A DNA stretch of 64,000 nucleotides, taken from NCBI RefSeq assembly GCF_001761485.1, contig NC_090771.1:1798001-1862000 (forward strand), written 5' to 3'. Of this stretch, positions 55,608 to 64,000 are shown piece by piece. The notes under the pieces were generated by a model, which searched no databases, was not told the DNA's origin, and saw nothing but the letters and a program-made list of their open reading frames with translations. The stretch comes from Yarrowia lipolytica (Eukaryota > Ascomycota > Dipodascomycetes > Dipodascales). Within the stretch, counting starts at the first letter, position 1; each line of letters starts with the position of its first letter. The translations under genes were made by a program, and so were the position numbers.

Positions 55608-57305
55608 ATGAACGACTTCTCTCCGATGAACGTCTCCCCCATGAATGTGTCGCCTATGAACGGGTCCCCTGCGGCCTTCCAGCAACAGCAGCAGCAGCAG
55701 ACGACGACGACTGAGACGTCCCGGCGAAGAGTGTGGACGTCCGAGGAGGACGACAAGCTCAGAGAGCTAGTGAAGGTGTACGGTGACAAACGAGGCAAGA
55801 CCGGCAACTGGGATCAGATTTCAGCACACCTTGCCGGCCGTACAAACAAGGACTGCAGAAAGCGGTGGTTCCATTCCTTGGACCCCAATCTGAAACGGGG
55901 CAAGTGGACTAAGGCAGAAGACGAGATCCTGCTGCGGGCTTTTGAGACACATGGTGGAGTGTGGCACCAGATTGCCAAGTTGATTCCTGGCCGTACAGAC
56001 GACCAGTGCTCGAAACGATACAACGACGTTCTGGACCCTCGCATCTCGGACCGGCTGCGAAAATGGACCAGAGAAGAAGATGAGGCTCTGTTGGTCAAGA
56101 TCCGAAACCACGGCACCTCATGGCGCATCATCTCCAACGAAATGGAGGGTCGAACGGGTCTCACTTGCAGGAACAGATGGAGAAAACTCATGGCCCAATA
56201 CATTCGACAACGGGATCTACATAAGGACACCCCTCCCATGACGGTGATCCAGCATATGGCGTCGGACGCCGAGCTTCAACACATCCCCTGGGGCGAGTAC
56301 AAGAATGTCAGCTTGAAGGAGGAACATCTGAGCAGTGACGAGGACGACGATGAGGAGGAACAGACCAGCCCGGGGTGGAATTCCCCGGGTCAACCACAAC
56401 AGCAGCAGCAGGCCAATGTACCCCAGCCGCCGCATCAGAACCACCACATGATGCAGCAGACCCAGATCCATGGTGGTCAGTTACCTCACATGATGCAGCA
56501 GAATCAACCCCAGCTTCCACAGCAACAACAACAGCAACAACAACAGCAGCAACAGCAGCAACAGCAGCAGCAACAACCTGGCGCCATGCAACCTAGTCAG
56601 ATACAACAGCGACATTTACAGCAGCAGCAACATCAGCATCAGCAACATCAGCAACAACCACAACCTCCAACAGCGACAGGATCTTCCACAGCTACCTCTA
56701 CTTCCACAACCACAACCACAACCACATACAAAACAAAACACCAACGTAACATTCCGGGAGTGGCGCCCTCGTCTTCGGGAGTAGAACTCACGGCGGACGC
56801 CATGGCGTATCTTCGAGAGCTCTTCTTGTCATCAGAAAAAGAACTTGTGGTGGAAGTGCATCATGTTACCCACATTCACAACCATTCTCACAATCTCACC
56901 CTGAACAGCAGTGTGGAGACGGCCTCCACGAGTATAGGTACCGGTAATCTTGGCAGTCTCGGAAGTAACGTGAGCAGTAGTGTCAGCAACTCGACACCTA
57001 CCATCACACCTACTAGCACTGGAGCTAACATGGGATCGCAGATGATGCCTTCTAATGACGTCATGGCGGATCAGTACTCGTACCAGCAGTTCTTCAACCA
57101 GCCTGTTCAGCAAGGGGTCCAGTCCAACATGAACTCCATGCCTCAGGGTCAGCAACAGGGTAACATGCATGATATCCACGAACATGATATTGATGGAGCT
57201 ATGGCTATGCTATATGGAGAGGACTTTGGTCTTGATCTGGAAGAGGCTCCCAAACGCCTTCCTGGTGGACATCCTTTCCGGGGTCTTCCCTTTGCTCCTA
57301 GTTAA
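55608..57305 (+). CDS. Three-repeat Myb transcription factor with poly-Q (Bas1/c-Myb-like)
   Basis: The 565-residue protein has three consecutive Myb repeats: R1 (about 41-92, WTSEEDDKLRELV), R2 (98-144, WTKAEDEILLRAF...W..IAKLIPGRTDDQC) and R3 (150-195, WTREEDEALLVKI...GRTGLTCRNRW). Each keeps its tryptophans and the recognition-helix pattern, so DNA binding is expected. The N-terminus has tandem SPMNV units and seven Q; after the repeats come an acidic patch (SSDEDDDEEEQ), a 19-glutamine tract and Q/H/T-rich low-complexity sequence, and a C-terminal acidic helix (MAMLYGEDFGLDLEEAP) that could activate transcription. R1R2R3 layout is like animal c-Myb and fungal Bas1-type factors; the target genes are unknown. 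Confidence 0.9.
   Translation: MNDFSPMNVSPMNVSPMNGSPAAFQQQQQQQTTTTETSRRRVWTSEEDDKLRELVKVYGDKRGKTGNWDQISAHLAGRTNKDCRKRWFHSLDPNLKRGKWTKAEDEILLRAFETHGGVWHQIAKLIPGRTDDQCSKRYNDVLDPRISDRLRKWTREEDEALLVKIRNHGTSWRIISNEMEGRTGLTCRNRWRKLMAQYIRQRDLHKDTPPMTVIQHMASDAELQHIPWGEYKNVSLKEEHLSSDEDDDEEEQTSPGWNSPGQPQQQQQANVPQPPHQNHHMMQQTQIHGGQLPHMMQQNQPQLPQQQQQQQQQQQQQQQQQQQPGAMQPSQIQQRHLQQQQHQHQQHQQQPQPPTATGSSTATSTSTTTTTTTYKTKHQRNIPGVAPSSSGVELTADAMAYLRELFLSSEKELVVEVHHVTHIHNHSHNLTLNSSVETASTSIGTGNLGSLGSNVSSSVSNSTPTITPTSTGANMGSQMMPSNDVMADQYSYQQFFNQPVQQGVQSNMNSMPQGQQQGNMHDIHEHDIDGAMAMLYGEDFGLDLEEAPKRLPGGHPFRGLPFAPS
56520..56576 (+). repeat. CAG/CAA poly-glutamine tract in the Myb gene
   Basis: Nineteen consecutive glutamine codons mix CAA and CAG, which makes the tract more stable than a pure CAG run. 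Further CAG-rich patches flank it (56395-56415, 56616-56660). Confidence 0.9.
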
Positions 57306-59186
57306 GTCTTCCTTCGGCTTAACACAACCACTAAAAGCACACATATATATACATGCACAAAAGAGAATCAAATTCAACAAAATCACACTACATAATCAAT
57401 TCATTTATTTAAATATTAGTCGTTTATTATCGCCTTGACGCCTTGATTCAGGTTGACTCAGAAATATTCGCATTAAACTGCAATCTTGCATTGATAAGAG
57501 GATACAGTTTGTGGGAATAATATGTGGTGCGTATGTGGAATGGCAATGTGGGGGGGGTGTATGAATTTCGTGAACCTGGTTGTTCATCACGTGATTTACA
57601 AGTACATGTGATCAAACCACACTTGTACGCCCATATATCACTTTTCGGATGTACTTGTACTTGTACTACTGTACAAATACACGTCGTTCTATCGCTGACT
57701 ATCCCTACCTTATGATAGGAGGGTGAGACCACGGATGGAAGAAAGCCAGTGAAACGAGATATCCGTCTCCGAAGAGTTCTCGGAAACTTGTCTGAGACCG
57801 CTTTTAACGCATTAAGAGCGCATCAACCGTACAGGAGCTGCACATGCCCTTACAGTCGCTTGTGTAGACTTTCACGTTTTGTGGGGTGTTTCAGATTCCT
57901 GTGATCCTTCGGATATGCGCCGAAACAAGTGATTGCGAGAATTATTGTGTGGGAGTAGATTATCGCCACCTGTCCACGTCTCGGAACACGCCCCTACAAA
58001 CTTGTAGGGTTTGTGCGGCTCGGGATCTCGTGCTCTAGTCTCGGTGGCGGATCAAGTGCAGATCATCTTATGAAGCGGAGGAAGTGGGTGAGAATAAAGG
58101 ATGTAAATAGTTTCATATTGAGAGATATTTGATATTTCACCGGGAGAAGTTGTAGAAATAATTCTAGTCTAAATTTGAGTATATTGATCCATTGATAGTC
58201 CTCAAAACACACTATCAATCATCCAGGTATGCTGATGACTTATCCTCCCGACGATCTTAGTTTCTGTTTTTCACGTTTCACCCCAACAACCTTAGACACC
58301 AACGGCTGCATGTGTGACGCTAGGTGGGTTTGCAACGTGTGGAGAAATGTGGTACGATTCAGCGGGTTTATCAGGCGATTAATGCTATCATATGTAGGAT
58401 GGGTGGCAAAAGTATGTGGCATTTCATTCACATGTTTGCACGTGACGTTTCCAGCTCTGTCGCGAGCTGCAGGTACAACATTAGCGTCTGCTGTTCTGAC
58501 GTCTGTCTTATTAATTAGTGGGGTGGTAACCACATGCTACATATTGGTCTATTAGTAGCACGATCACGTGTCTACCGTTGCCACCGGTTTCAGTGTAATA
58601 TATACCCTCTTACAAGTACTCTACAATTGCTCTCTAACATCTGTCGTATTTCTGTTATTATTCTCGGAAATGCAACGGCATTATTATCAACTCCCCCCCA
58701 GATTGCATACAGAGCCAAGAAGTGCATGATAGGCGTTGGGGGAGGATTGCGATGGGGCGGAGAGCGTGATAATAGGCCTGACAAAATAAATTTCTTTGTC
58801 TCATCTACTGTACTTCAGAAAAAATAGACTGTATGCATGGGCTCATCCTCTTGACGTGTCCTTCTCACCACACGTCGCTTCGCTTAACACAATTGTATTT
58901 TCTCGCTTGTAGCCAAACTGAAACTTACGATTTCAACAGCTTTCGAACCGACAGCGTGTACTAAATAGCGGGGTCTTGTCATTGTGACCAGGAACAGAAT
59001 TCAATCAGGAATGTCACTCACAAAAGTAGCCAATTCCTTCATCATGAACAGCACAAAGTCGTTTCTCGACCCAAAATCGCTCCCTACCAACACATAGAAC
59101 TACCCCCCCCGCACTTTCACATTCTTCCCCACTCAAACCTTCCATTAGCTAGAGTTCGACACTGGCTCAACCATATATCCTCCAGG
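57306..59186. other. Intergenic upstream of FAO1
   Basis: The 1.9 kb spacer has ACTTGTAC repeats at 57650-57672, a CACGTG at about 57586-57591, a CATGTG at about 57604-57609, and another CACGTG-like site near 58440. Open frames (for example 58229-58555) have no recognisable domain. No gene was supported. Confidence 0.55.
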
Positions 59187-59194
59187 TATATAAA
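59187..59194 (+). promoter_or_regulatory. TATA box of FAO1
   Basis: TATATAAA, a strong consensus match, lies 63-70 bases before the FAO1 start codon. Confidence 0.6.
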
Positions 59195-59256
59195 CGAGCA
59201 GGCCCCGTCATCAAAAAAAAGCTGTACACGCTTTGCATTAGCTTGATTACTTGACA

Positions 59257-61086
59257 ATGTCTGACGACAAGCACACTTTCGACTTTATCATTGTCGGTGG
59301 AGGAACCGCCGGCCCCACTCTCGCCCGGCGACTGGCCGATGCCTGGATCTCCGGTAAGAAGCTCAAGGTGCTCCTGCTCGAGTCCGGCCCCTCTTCCGAG
59401 GGTGTTGATGATATTCGATGCCCCGGTAACTGGGTCAACACCATCCACTCCGAGTACGACTGGTCCTACGAGGTCGACGAGCCTTACCTGTCTACTGATG
59501 GCGAGGAGCGACGACTCTGTGGTATCCCCCGAGGCCATTGTCTGGGTGGATCCTCTTGTCTGAACACCTCTTTCGTCATCCGAGGAACCCGAGGTGATTT
59601 CGACCGAATCGAAGAGGAGACCGGCGCTAAGGGCTGGGGTTGGGATGATCTGTTCCCCTACTTCCGAAAGCACGAGTGTTACGTGCCCCAGGGATCTGCC
59701 CACGAGCCCAAGCTCATTGACTTCGACACCTACGACTACAAGAAGTTCCACGGTGACTCTGGTCCTATCAAGGTCCAGCCTTACGACTACGCGCCCATCT
59801 CCAAGAAGTTCTCTGAGTCTCTGGCTTCTTTCGGCTACCCTTATAACCCCGAGATCTTCGTCAACGGAGGAGCCCCCCAGGGTTGGGGTCACGTTGTTCG
59901 TTCCACCTCCAACGGTGTTCGATCCACCGGCTACGACGCTCTTGTCCACGCCCCCAAGAACCTCGACATTGTGACTGGCCACGCTGTCACCAAGATTCTC
60001 TTTGAGAAGATCGGTGGCAAGCAGACCGCCGTTGGTGTCGAGACCTACAACCGAGCTGCCGAGGAGGCTGGCCCTACCTACAAGGCCCGATACGAGGTGG
60101 TTGTGTGCTGCGGCTCTTATGCCTCTCCCCAGCTTCTGATGGTTTCCGGTGTTGGACCCAAGAAGGAGCTCGAGGAGGTTGGTGTCAAGGACATCATTTT
60201 GGACTCTCCTTACGTTGGAAAGAACCTGCAGGACCATCTTATCTGCGGTATCTTTGTCGAAATTAAGGAGCCCGGATACACCCGAGACCACCAGTTCTTC
60301 GACGACGAGGGACTCGACAAGTCCACCGAGGAGTGGAAGACCAAGCGAACCGGTTTCTTCTCCAATCCTCCCCAGGGCATTTTCTCTTACGGCCGAATCG
60401 ACAACCTGCTCAAGGATGATCCCGTCTGGAAGGAGGCCTGCGAGAAGCAGAAGGCTCTCAACCCTCGACGAGACCCCATGGGTAACGATCCCTCTCAGCC
60501 CCATTTCGAGATCTGGAATGCTGAGCTCTACATCGAGCTAGAGATGACCCAGGCTCCCGACGAGGGCCAGTCCGTCATGACCGTCATCGGTGAGATTCTT
60601 CCTCCTCGATCCAAGGGTTACGTCAAGCTGCTGTCCCCCGACCCTATGGAGAACCCCGAGATTGTCCACAACTACCTGCAGGACCCTGTTGACGCTCGAG
60701 TCTTCGCTGCCATCATGAAGCACGCCGCCGACGTTGCCACCAACGGTGCTGGCACCAAGGACCTCGTCAAGGCTCGATGGCCCCCGGAGTCCAAGCCCTT
60801 CGAGGAAATGTCCATCGAGGAATGGGAGACTTACGTCCGAGACAAGTCTCACACCTGTTTCCACCCCTGTGGTACTGTCAAGCTTGGTGGTGCTAATGAT
60901 AAGGAGGCCGTTGTTGACGAGCGACTCCGAGTCAAGGGTGTCGACGGCCTGCGAGTTGCCGACGTCTCTGTCCTTCCCCGAGTCCCCAACGGACACACCC
61001 AGGCTTTTGCCTACGCTGTTGGTGAGAAGGCTGCCGACCTCATCCTTGCCGACATTGCTGGAAAGGATCTCCGACCTCGAATCTAA
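59257..61086 (+). CDS. FAO1: GMC-family long-chain fatty alcohol oxidase
   Basis: The 609-residue flavoprotein has the GMC signatures: FAD Rossmann motif IIVGGGTAGPTLA (11-23) and LLLESGPSS, the GMC-1 region around GHCLGGSSCLNTSF (about 93-106), the GMC-2 region SPQLLMVSGVGPKKELE, and the catalytic pair in FHPCGTVKLGG (H536) and PNGHTQAFAYAVGEKAADLI-type end (N578). The codon before 59257 in frame is only a TTG, so ATG 59257 (MSDDKHTF) is the start. From memory, the gene between this locus's Myb and acetyltransferase genes is FAO1, the main oxidase for long-chain fatty alcohols and omega-hydroxy acids in Y. lipolytica. It ends PRI, which is not a canonical PTS1 but has the small-basic-hydrophobic shape (methylotroph alcohol oxidases end ARF). 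Codon bias is very strong, so expression is likely high. Confidence 0.85.
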   Translation: MSDDKHTFDFIIVGGGTAGPTLARRLADAWISGKKLKVLLLESGPSSEGVDDIRCPGNWVNTIHSEYDWSYEVDEPYLSTDGEERRLCGIPRGHCLGGSSCLNTSFVIRGTRGDFDRIEEETGAKGWGWDDLFPYFRKHECYVPQGSAHEPKLIDFDTYDYKKFHGDSGPIKVQPYDYAPISKKFSESLASFGYPYNPEIFVNGGAPQGWGHVVRSTSNGVRSTGYDALVHAPKNLDIVTGHAVTKILFEKIGGKQTAVGVETYNRAAEEAGPTYKARYEVVVCCGSYASPQLLMVSGVGPKKELEEVGVKDIILDSPYVGKNLQDHLICGIFVEIKEPGYTRDHQFFDDEGLDKSTEEWKTKRTGFFSNPPQGIFSYGRIDNLLKDDPVWKEACEKQKALNPRRDPMGNDPSQPHFEIWNAELYIELEMTQAPDEGQSVMTVIGEILPPRSKGYVKLLSPDPMENPEIVHNYLQDPVDARVFAAIMKHAADVATNGAGTKDLVKARWPPESKPFEEMSIEEWETYVRDKSHTCFHPCGTVKLGGANDKEAVVDERLRVKGVDGLRVADVSVLPRVPNGHTQAFAYAVGEKAADLILADIAGKDLRPRI

Positions 61087-62100
61087 GCAAGAGACGAGTT
61101 TAGAAATAGAAGTAATGCTAATGTATATGATTTTTGGAGTTACTGAGTGAGTGAGAGCAGCGATGCATTATGCTGAGCACGCGAGTACACCCCCTCAAGT
61201 ACAGTAGCTATATATTGGGGTATGTACTGTACATACTGTACAGACATACAGATAGATAGATACAAGTACAAACCCAAGTACAAGTACCGGTACTCTACAC
61301 GCCTCGTACTCGAATGCTCATCACGGAGTGGTTAAACTCATGCTCACTAATCAGAGGCCGATCTCGATGCCCCTTCATACACCACCAATAACTCAATGAG
61401 CTAAAAAATGCGGCATTTTTTCATTTCTTCAAATTACTTGCCACAAGCACTTACATTTTTTCTTTCCCCGATTCTCTGATGTGCACATCGCTACTGTTTT
61501 TTCTTATTGGCTCGTATTTCGATCAGTCGATTTATGGGTTGCCTAAACGAAGCTAATACCCGTAACACACTACAAGGAACTAACACAAGATTGTTATAAT
61601 TATATATATACTCCAGTAGAAAGCCACGATATGATAAGATAGCGCAGAAGCCACTGGATGTTAAAGGTGCTGCCGTATACATGATTCTCTGCCTCGCTTA
61701 AGCGGTCAGTCCAGTATTACGTATGTGCAGCACTTCCGCGCTGTAGGGTAATTAACACACGACCATCGTCACCTCGCTCATAATAATGGTTTGTCCACAA
61801 GAGCAATATATCGCCTATACACCCAACGAGAAAACGGTTCAACACGCACACTAATTGTATTAACGCGCCCCAGACCTGTCAGTGTTCCCTAGACACCACA
61901 CAAAACCAAACCGCCGACGAAAACTACCGCTCTTATCATGAATATCATAACTTATAATATGTAAGGTCAGAATGAGTTGTTGTGTGCCATACATTTCTCT
62001 GACCGAATTAATGGATGCCAGACTCACGTCGTCCTTCCACGGGTAAAAACGTCATGCCAAAACCATGCCCTTCATTTCAGTTCCTCCTTGGTCAATCTCC
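61087..62100. other. Intergenic between convergent FAO1 and PAA1-like genes
   Basis: The spacer contains a dense block of GTAC-centred palindromes (61198-61300, listed separately), the two 3' flanks, and AT-rich sequence. A stretch near 61325-61370 resembles a tRNA-Ser A box but lacks a B box. No gene was recognised. Confidence 0.55.
61198..61300. repeat. Cluster of GTAC-centred palindromic words
   Basis: Within about 100 bases there are repeated TACTGTAC, GTACATAC, ACAAGTAC and TACCGGTACT words, most centred on GTAC, directly 3' of FAO1. The same words recur in other spacers of the window. Confidence 0.6.
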
Positions 62101-62724
62101 TTAGTTGTACGACAGATCAAAGTACAGATCATTCCACACAACACCGGGAGGGTATTTGCAATCGCTCTTGCCCTGATTGGTGAACCCCAGCTTCTCGTAG
62201 AAGGGTGCGTTCTCGTCTGTGGCAATGAGCGCGATTCGGCTGGCCACGCCGTTGGTGGAGATTCGCTGCACATAGTCATTCATCAGGATCGATCCGATGG
62301 ACTTGCCCTGGTACTCGGGGTCCACACAAACAGCATGGACGCCCACGGTGTTTCCGTCCTCCTTGTGTCCGTTCTCCTCGTCGTCAGGGCCCTCCGGGAT
62401 GCCCATGGAGCCCTTGGTGATCAGGTCTGACCGCATCTTTGTGGCCAGAATCACCGCCACCAGCTTCTCGCTAATCACAGAGGTTGTAGGATGAGGCAGC
62501 TGGTCGTCCTCACCGTCGCTGTTCTTGGCTTTGTCCTTGGCGTCGTAACTTCTGATAAATAGACCCAGACACAGCTCGGGGCATGCCTGGAGTCGATACA
62601 GCACCTTTTCTCTCGTCGCTGACTGGTCCGGAGGGAAGGCCTTATCTGAGACCTCGACAATGGCATCCACATCCTGTACTGCCAGAGGTCGGATGGCCGA
62701 GTGTGGGGGGAGCGTTTTAGTCAT
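62101..62724 (-). CDS. PAA1: GNAT acetyltransferase, Paa1-like (polyamine/arylalkylamine N-acetyltransferase)
   Basis: The 207-residue protein opens IRPLAVQDVDAIVEVSDKAFPPDQ and continues REKVLYRLQACPELCLGLFIR, close to yeast Paa1. The acetyl-CoA region is VGVHAVCVDPEYQGKSIGSILM (about 128-149), and the fold ends with IALIATDENAPFYEKLGF. The Q/RxxGxG signature is relaxed (QGKSIG), as it also is in Paa1. A charged, low-complexity insert (about 66-78 and 108-124) separates strands. Family knowledge: Paa1 acetylates polyamines and arylalkylamines. A TATA-like run at 62932-62939 is rather far upstream. It is divergent from LSM5. Confidence 0.85.
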   Translation of the reverse strand: MTKTLPPHSAIRPLAVQDVDAIVEVSDKAFPPDQSATREKVLYRLQACPELCLGLFIRSYDAKDKAKNSDGEDDQLPHPTTSVISEKLVAVILATKMRSDLITKGSMGIPEGPDDEENGHKEDGNTVGVHAVCVDPEYQGKSIGSILMNDYVQRISTNGVASRIALIATDENAPFYEKLGFTNQGKSDCKYPPGVVWNDLYFDLSYN

Positions 62725-63310
62725 TTGATGCGTTTTGTGCGAACGGTGATTTGGATGGTGTTATGATGTATTGGAGTGTGGGCTTGCCAGCGAGAAGGAA
62801 AATCGAAACCCAAACAAGGTTGAGGAGATGCGGGATGGTGAAGTTGGTGTAGCGTGAGATGACAGTGCTCAGAAAGCGTCCCAGAGTATGCAAGGGTGTG
62901 ATTTTTTGAGGGGAAACAGCTTAAGGGTTCATATATATACTCCCAGGCTTTTTTACTGTCACCAAAGCTAACGTGATTTCTGTGTTTAGTCACCTCTGCT
63001 GCTGGATGTACGTCAGAATAGAGAGTTAATAGGCACGAGAGCAAGAGGGTGGAAACACAACAGATTGATAAACACAATGGAGAGAGCTTGGCTTTTGACG
63101 TTAGAGTGTCTAGAGGGGTAAATATTACAGAAAAAATATATATCTGTGGGTATTTTGGTCTGTTATCCTGCCCAAACTCGAAGTCCACCTTTTATCGTTC
63201 CGTGTCGACTGTACCCCTCTGATCACGTGACCATAAGCCATGCACAACACTTTAATCAAAAACCACACCAGCATCAAACAACAGTCTCCGAACACACAAC
63301 ATCACACACA
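62725..63310. other. Divergent promoter between the PAA1-like gene and LSM5
   Basis: These 586 bases hold TATATATA at 62932-62939 and AT-rich patches. No gene was recognised; long open frames here lack coding features. Confidence 0.6.
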
Positions 63311-63639
63311 ATGAGCGAGCAAGCTGAGCCCCAGGTATCGCAAATTCTGCCTCTGGAGCTGGTCGACAAGTGCATAGGATCCAAGATTCTGGTGCTGGTC
63401 AAGTCCAAGGTCGAGTTCACTGGCACTCTGGTCGGATTCGACGATTTCGTCAACATGGTGCTGGAGGACGTGACCGAGGTCAACACAAAAACTGGCAAGG
63501 AGACCAATCACAGCAAGCTGTTGTTGAGTGGAAAGAGCATCTACATGGTGAGTGAAGTTGGGGATATTTATGGCTGATCAGATAGGGAAGGAAGTCACGA
63601 GAAGATTAACTAACACAGCTTGTCCCTGGAGGACTTTAA
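63311..63639 (+). CDS. LSM5: Lsm5, subunit of Lsm1-7 and Lsm2-8 rings, two exons
   Basis: Exon 1 (63311-63547, 79 codons) gives [22 protein letters not shown] and the Sm1 motif through [17 protein letters not shown], then the Sm2 strand [19 protein letters not shown] follows directly. The intron (63548-63618, 71 bases) ends CTAACACAG, and exon 2 (63619-63639) supplies only LVPGGL and a stop. The spliced end SIYMLVPGG is the Lsm5 C-terminus seen across eukaryotes; unspliced, it would end in unrelated residues. The product has 85 residues. Family knowledge: Lsm5 is in the cytoplasmic Lsm1-7 decay ring and the nuclear Lsm2-8 ring on U6 snRNA, so it complements the PRP31 and SF3B6 genes in this window. 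Confidence 0.96.
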
Positions 63640-64000
63640 GTGTATTATAGGATAATGATATTGGATGATTGGATTATGGTGGTTGCTACGATGTCGTGGT
63701 GGTGGTTTGATGGCGTGGTAAGCTTGATAGGCTGGATTGTAGTGGCGAAGCTGGACCGAGATCAGGTGTATAGTATGGGGGTTTGATTCGAGGAACTGAG
63801 TTGCTGTGGAACAATGCGCAGTGCCAGAGATGCAGGCTGCTTCCTTTCAACACTCTTGTAGCTTGCTTAGAATCTCACTCCACATAGCAGGTGAGATCAG
63901 ATTAACTAGGCTCTGGTTTATGAACGAGATCATACAAGTAACTGATAGTTCGCAAAGAGATCAAGCTATCTTTACTAAGGAGTCGCAATCTTTTCATACA
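63640..64000. other. Sequence downstream of LSM5 to the window edge
   Basis: No gene was recognised in these 361 bases. Confidence 0.6.

Noticed and set aside
59167-60504. A 445-codon open frame on the - strand opposite FAO1
   Set aside because: Same reason: biased codons of FAO1 leave the antisense frame open. No domain is present.
61320-61370. GAGTGGTTAAAC resembling a tRNA-Ser/Leu A box
   Set aside because: There is no B box at the right distance and no acceptor or anticodon stem.
1-64000. CRISPR arrays, rRNA genes (including dispersed 5S) and intact transposons
   Set aside because: I looked for regular spaced repeats, for the Yarrowia 5S sequence and for transposase, LINE or full LTR-element domains; none was seen apart from the integrase fossil.

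Overview
This window looks like nuclear DNA of the oleaginous yeast Yarrowia lipolytica, very probably the part of chromosome B that carries RIM101, ALK4/ALK5, GUT2 and FAO1. The signs are the strong preference for CGA arginine codons, introns that begin GTGAGT/GTAAGT and end with CTAAC only a few bases before the AG, long AT-rich gene-poor spacers full of GTAC-centred palindromes, and the order of recognisable genes. Gene names rest on reading the proteins and on memory of this locus; no database search was possible.

Left third (1-31 kb): a 5'-complete, edge-truncated DFG5/DCW1 mannosidase; a PRS5-like PRPP synthetase; an intron-bearing tRNA-Phe; an FLC-type TRP-like membrane protein; a 5 kb gene-poor stretch with a broken Ty3/gypsy integrase fossil; the pH regulator RIM101, whose N-terminal frame is interrupted; another 5.4 kb gene-poor stretch; RHO4-like GTPase; DAD1 and PRP31 sharing a short divergent promoter; an RTA1-family exporter; an MSI1/HAT2-type WD40 histone chaperone; MIM1, whose last exon lies beyond a 463-base intron; and a MEP2-type ammonium transporter.

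Middle and right (33-64 kb): tandem CYP52 genes (ALK4, ALK5), the spliceosomal RRM protein SF3B6/p14, a p24 cargo receptor, a low-confidence orphan ORF, the ribosome-rescue helicase SLH1 (two exons), an OCA-type PTP-fold protein without its catalytic arginine, a four-TM protein of unknown function, mitochondrial GUT2, a three-repeat Myb factor, the GMC alcohol oxidase FAO1, a PAA1-like acetyltransferase, and LSM5 with a tiny second exon.

Functionally, CYP52 enzymes start omega-oxidation of alkanes and fatty acids, FAO1 oxidises the resulting fatty alcohols or omega-hydroxy acids, and GUT2 consumes glycerol-3-phosphate, the backbone for triacylglycerol. Three lipid-economy steps therefore sit within 28 kb, though as separately promoted genes rather than an operon. 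Three spliceosome or mRNA-decay genes (PRP31, SF3B6, LSM5) are also present. I saw no CRISPR array, rRNA gene or intact transposon, and no convincing new multi-gene system.
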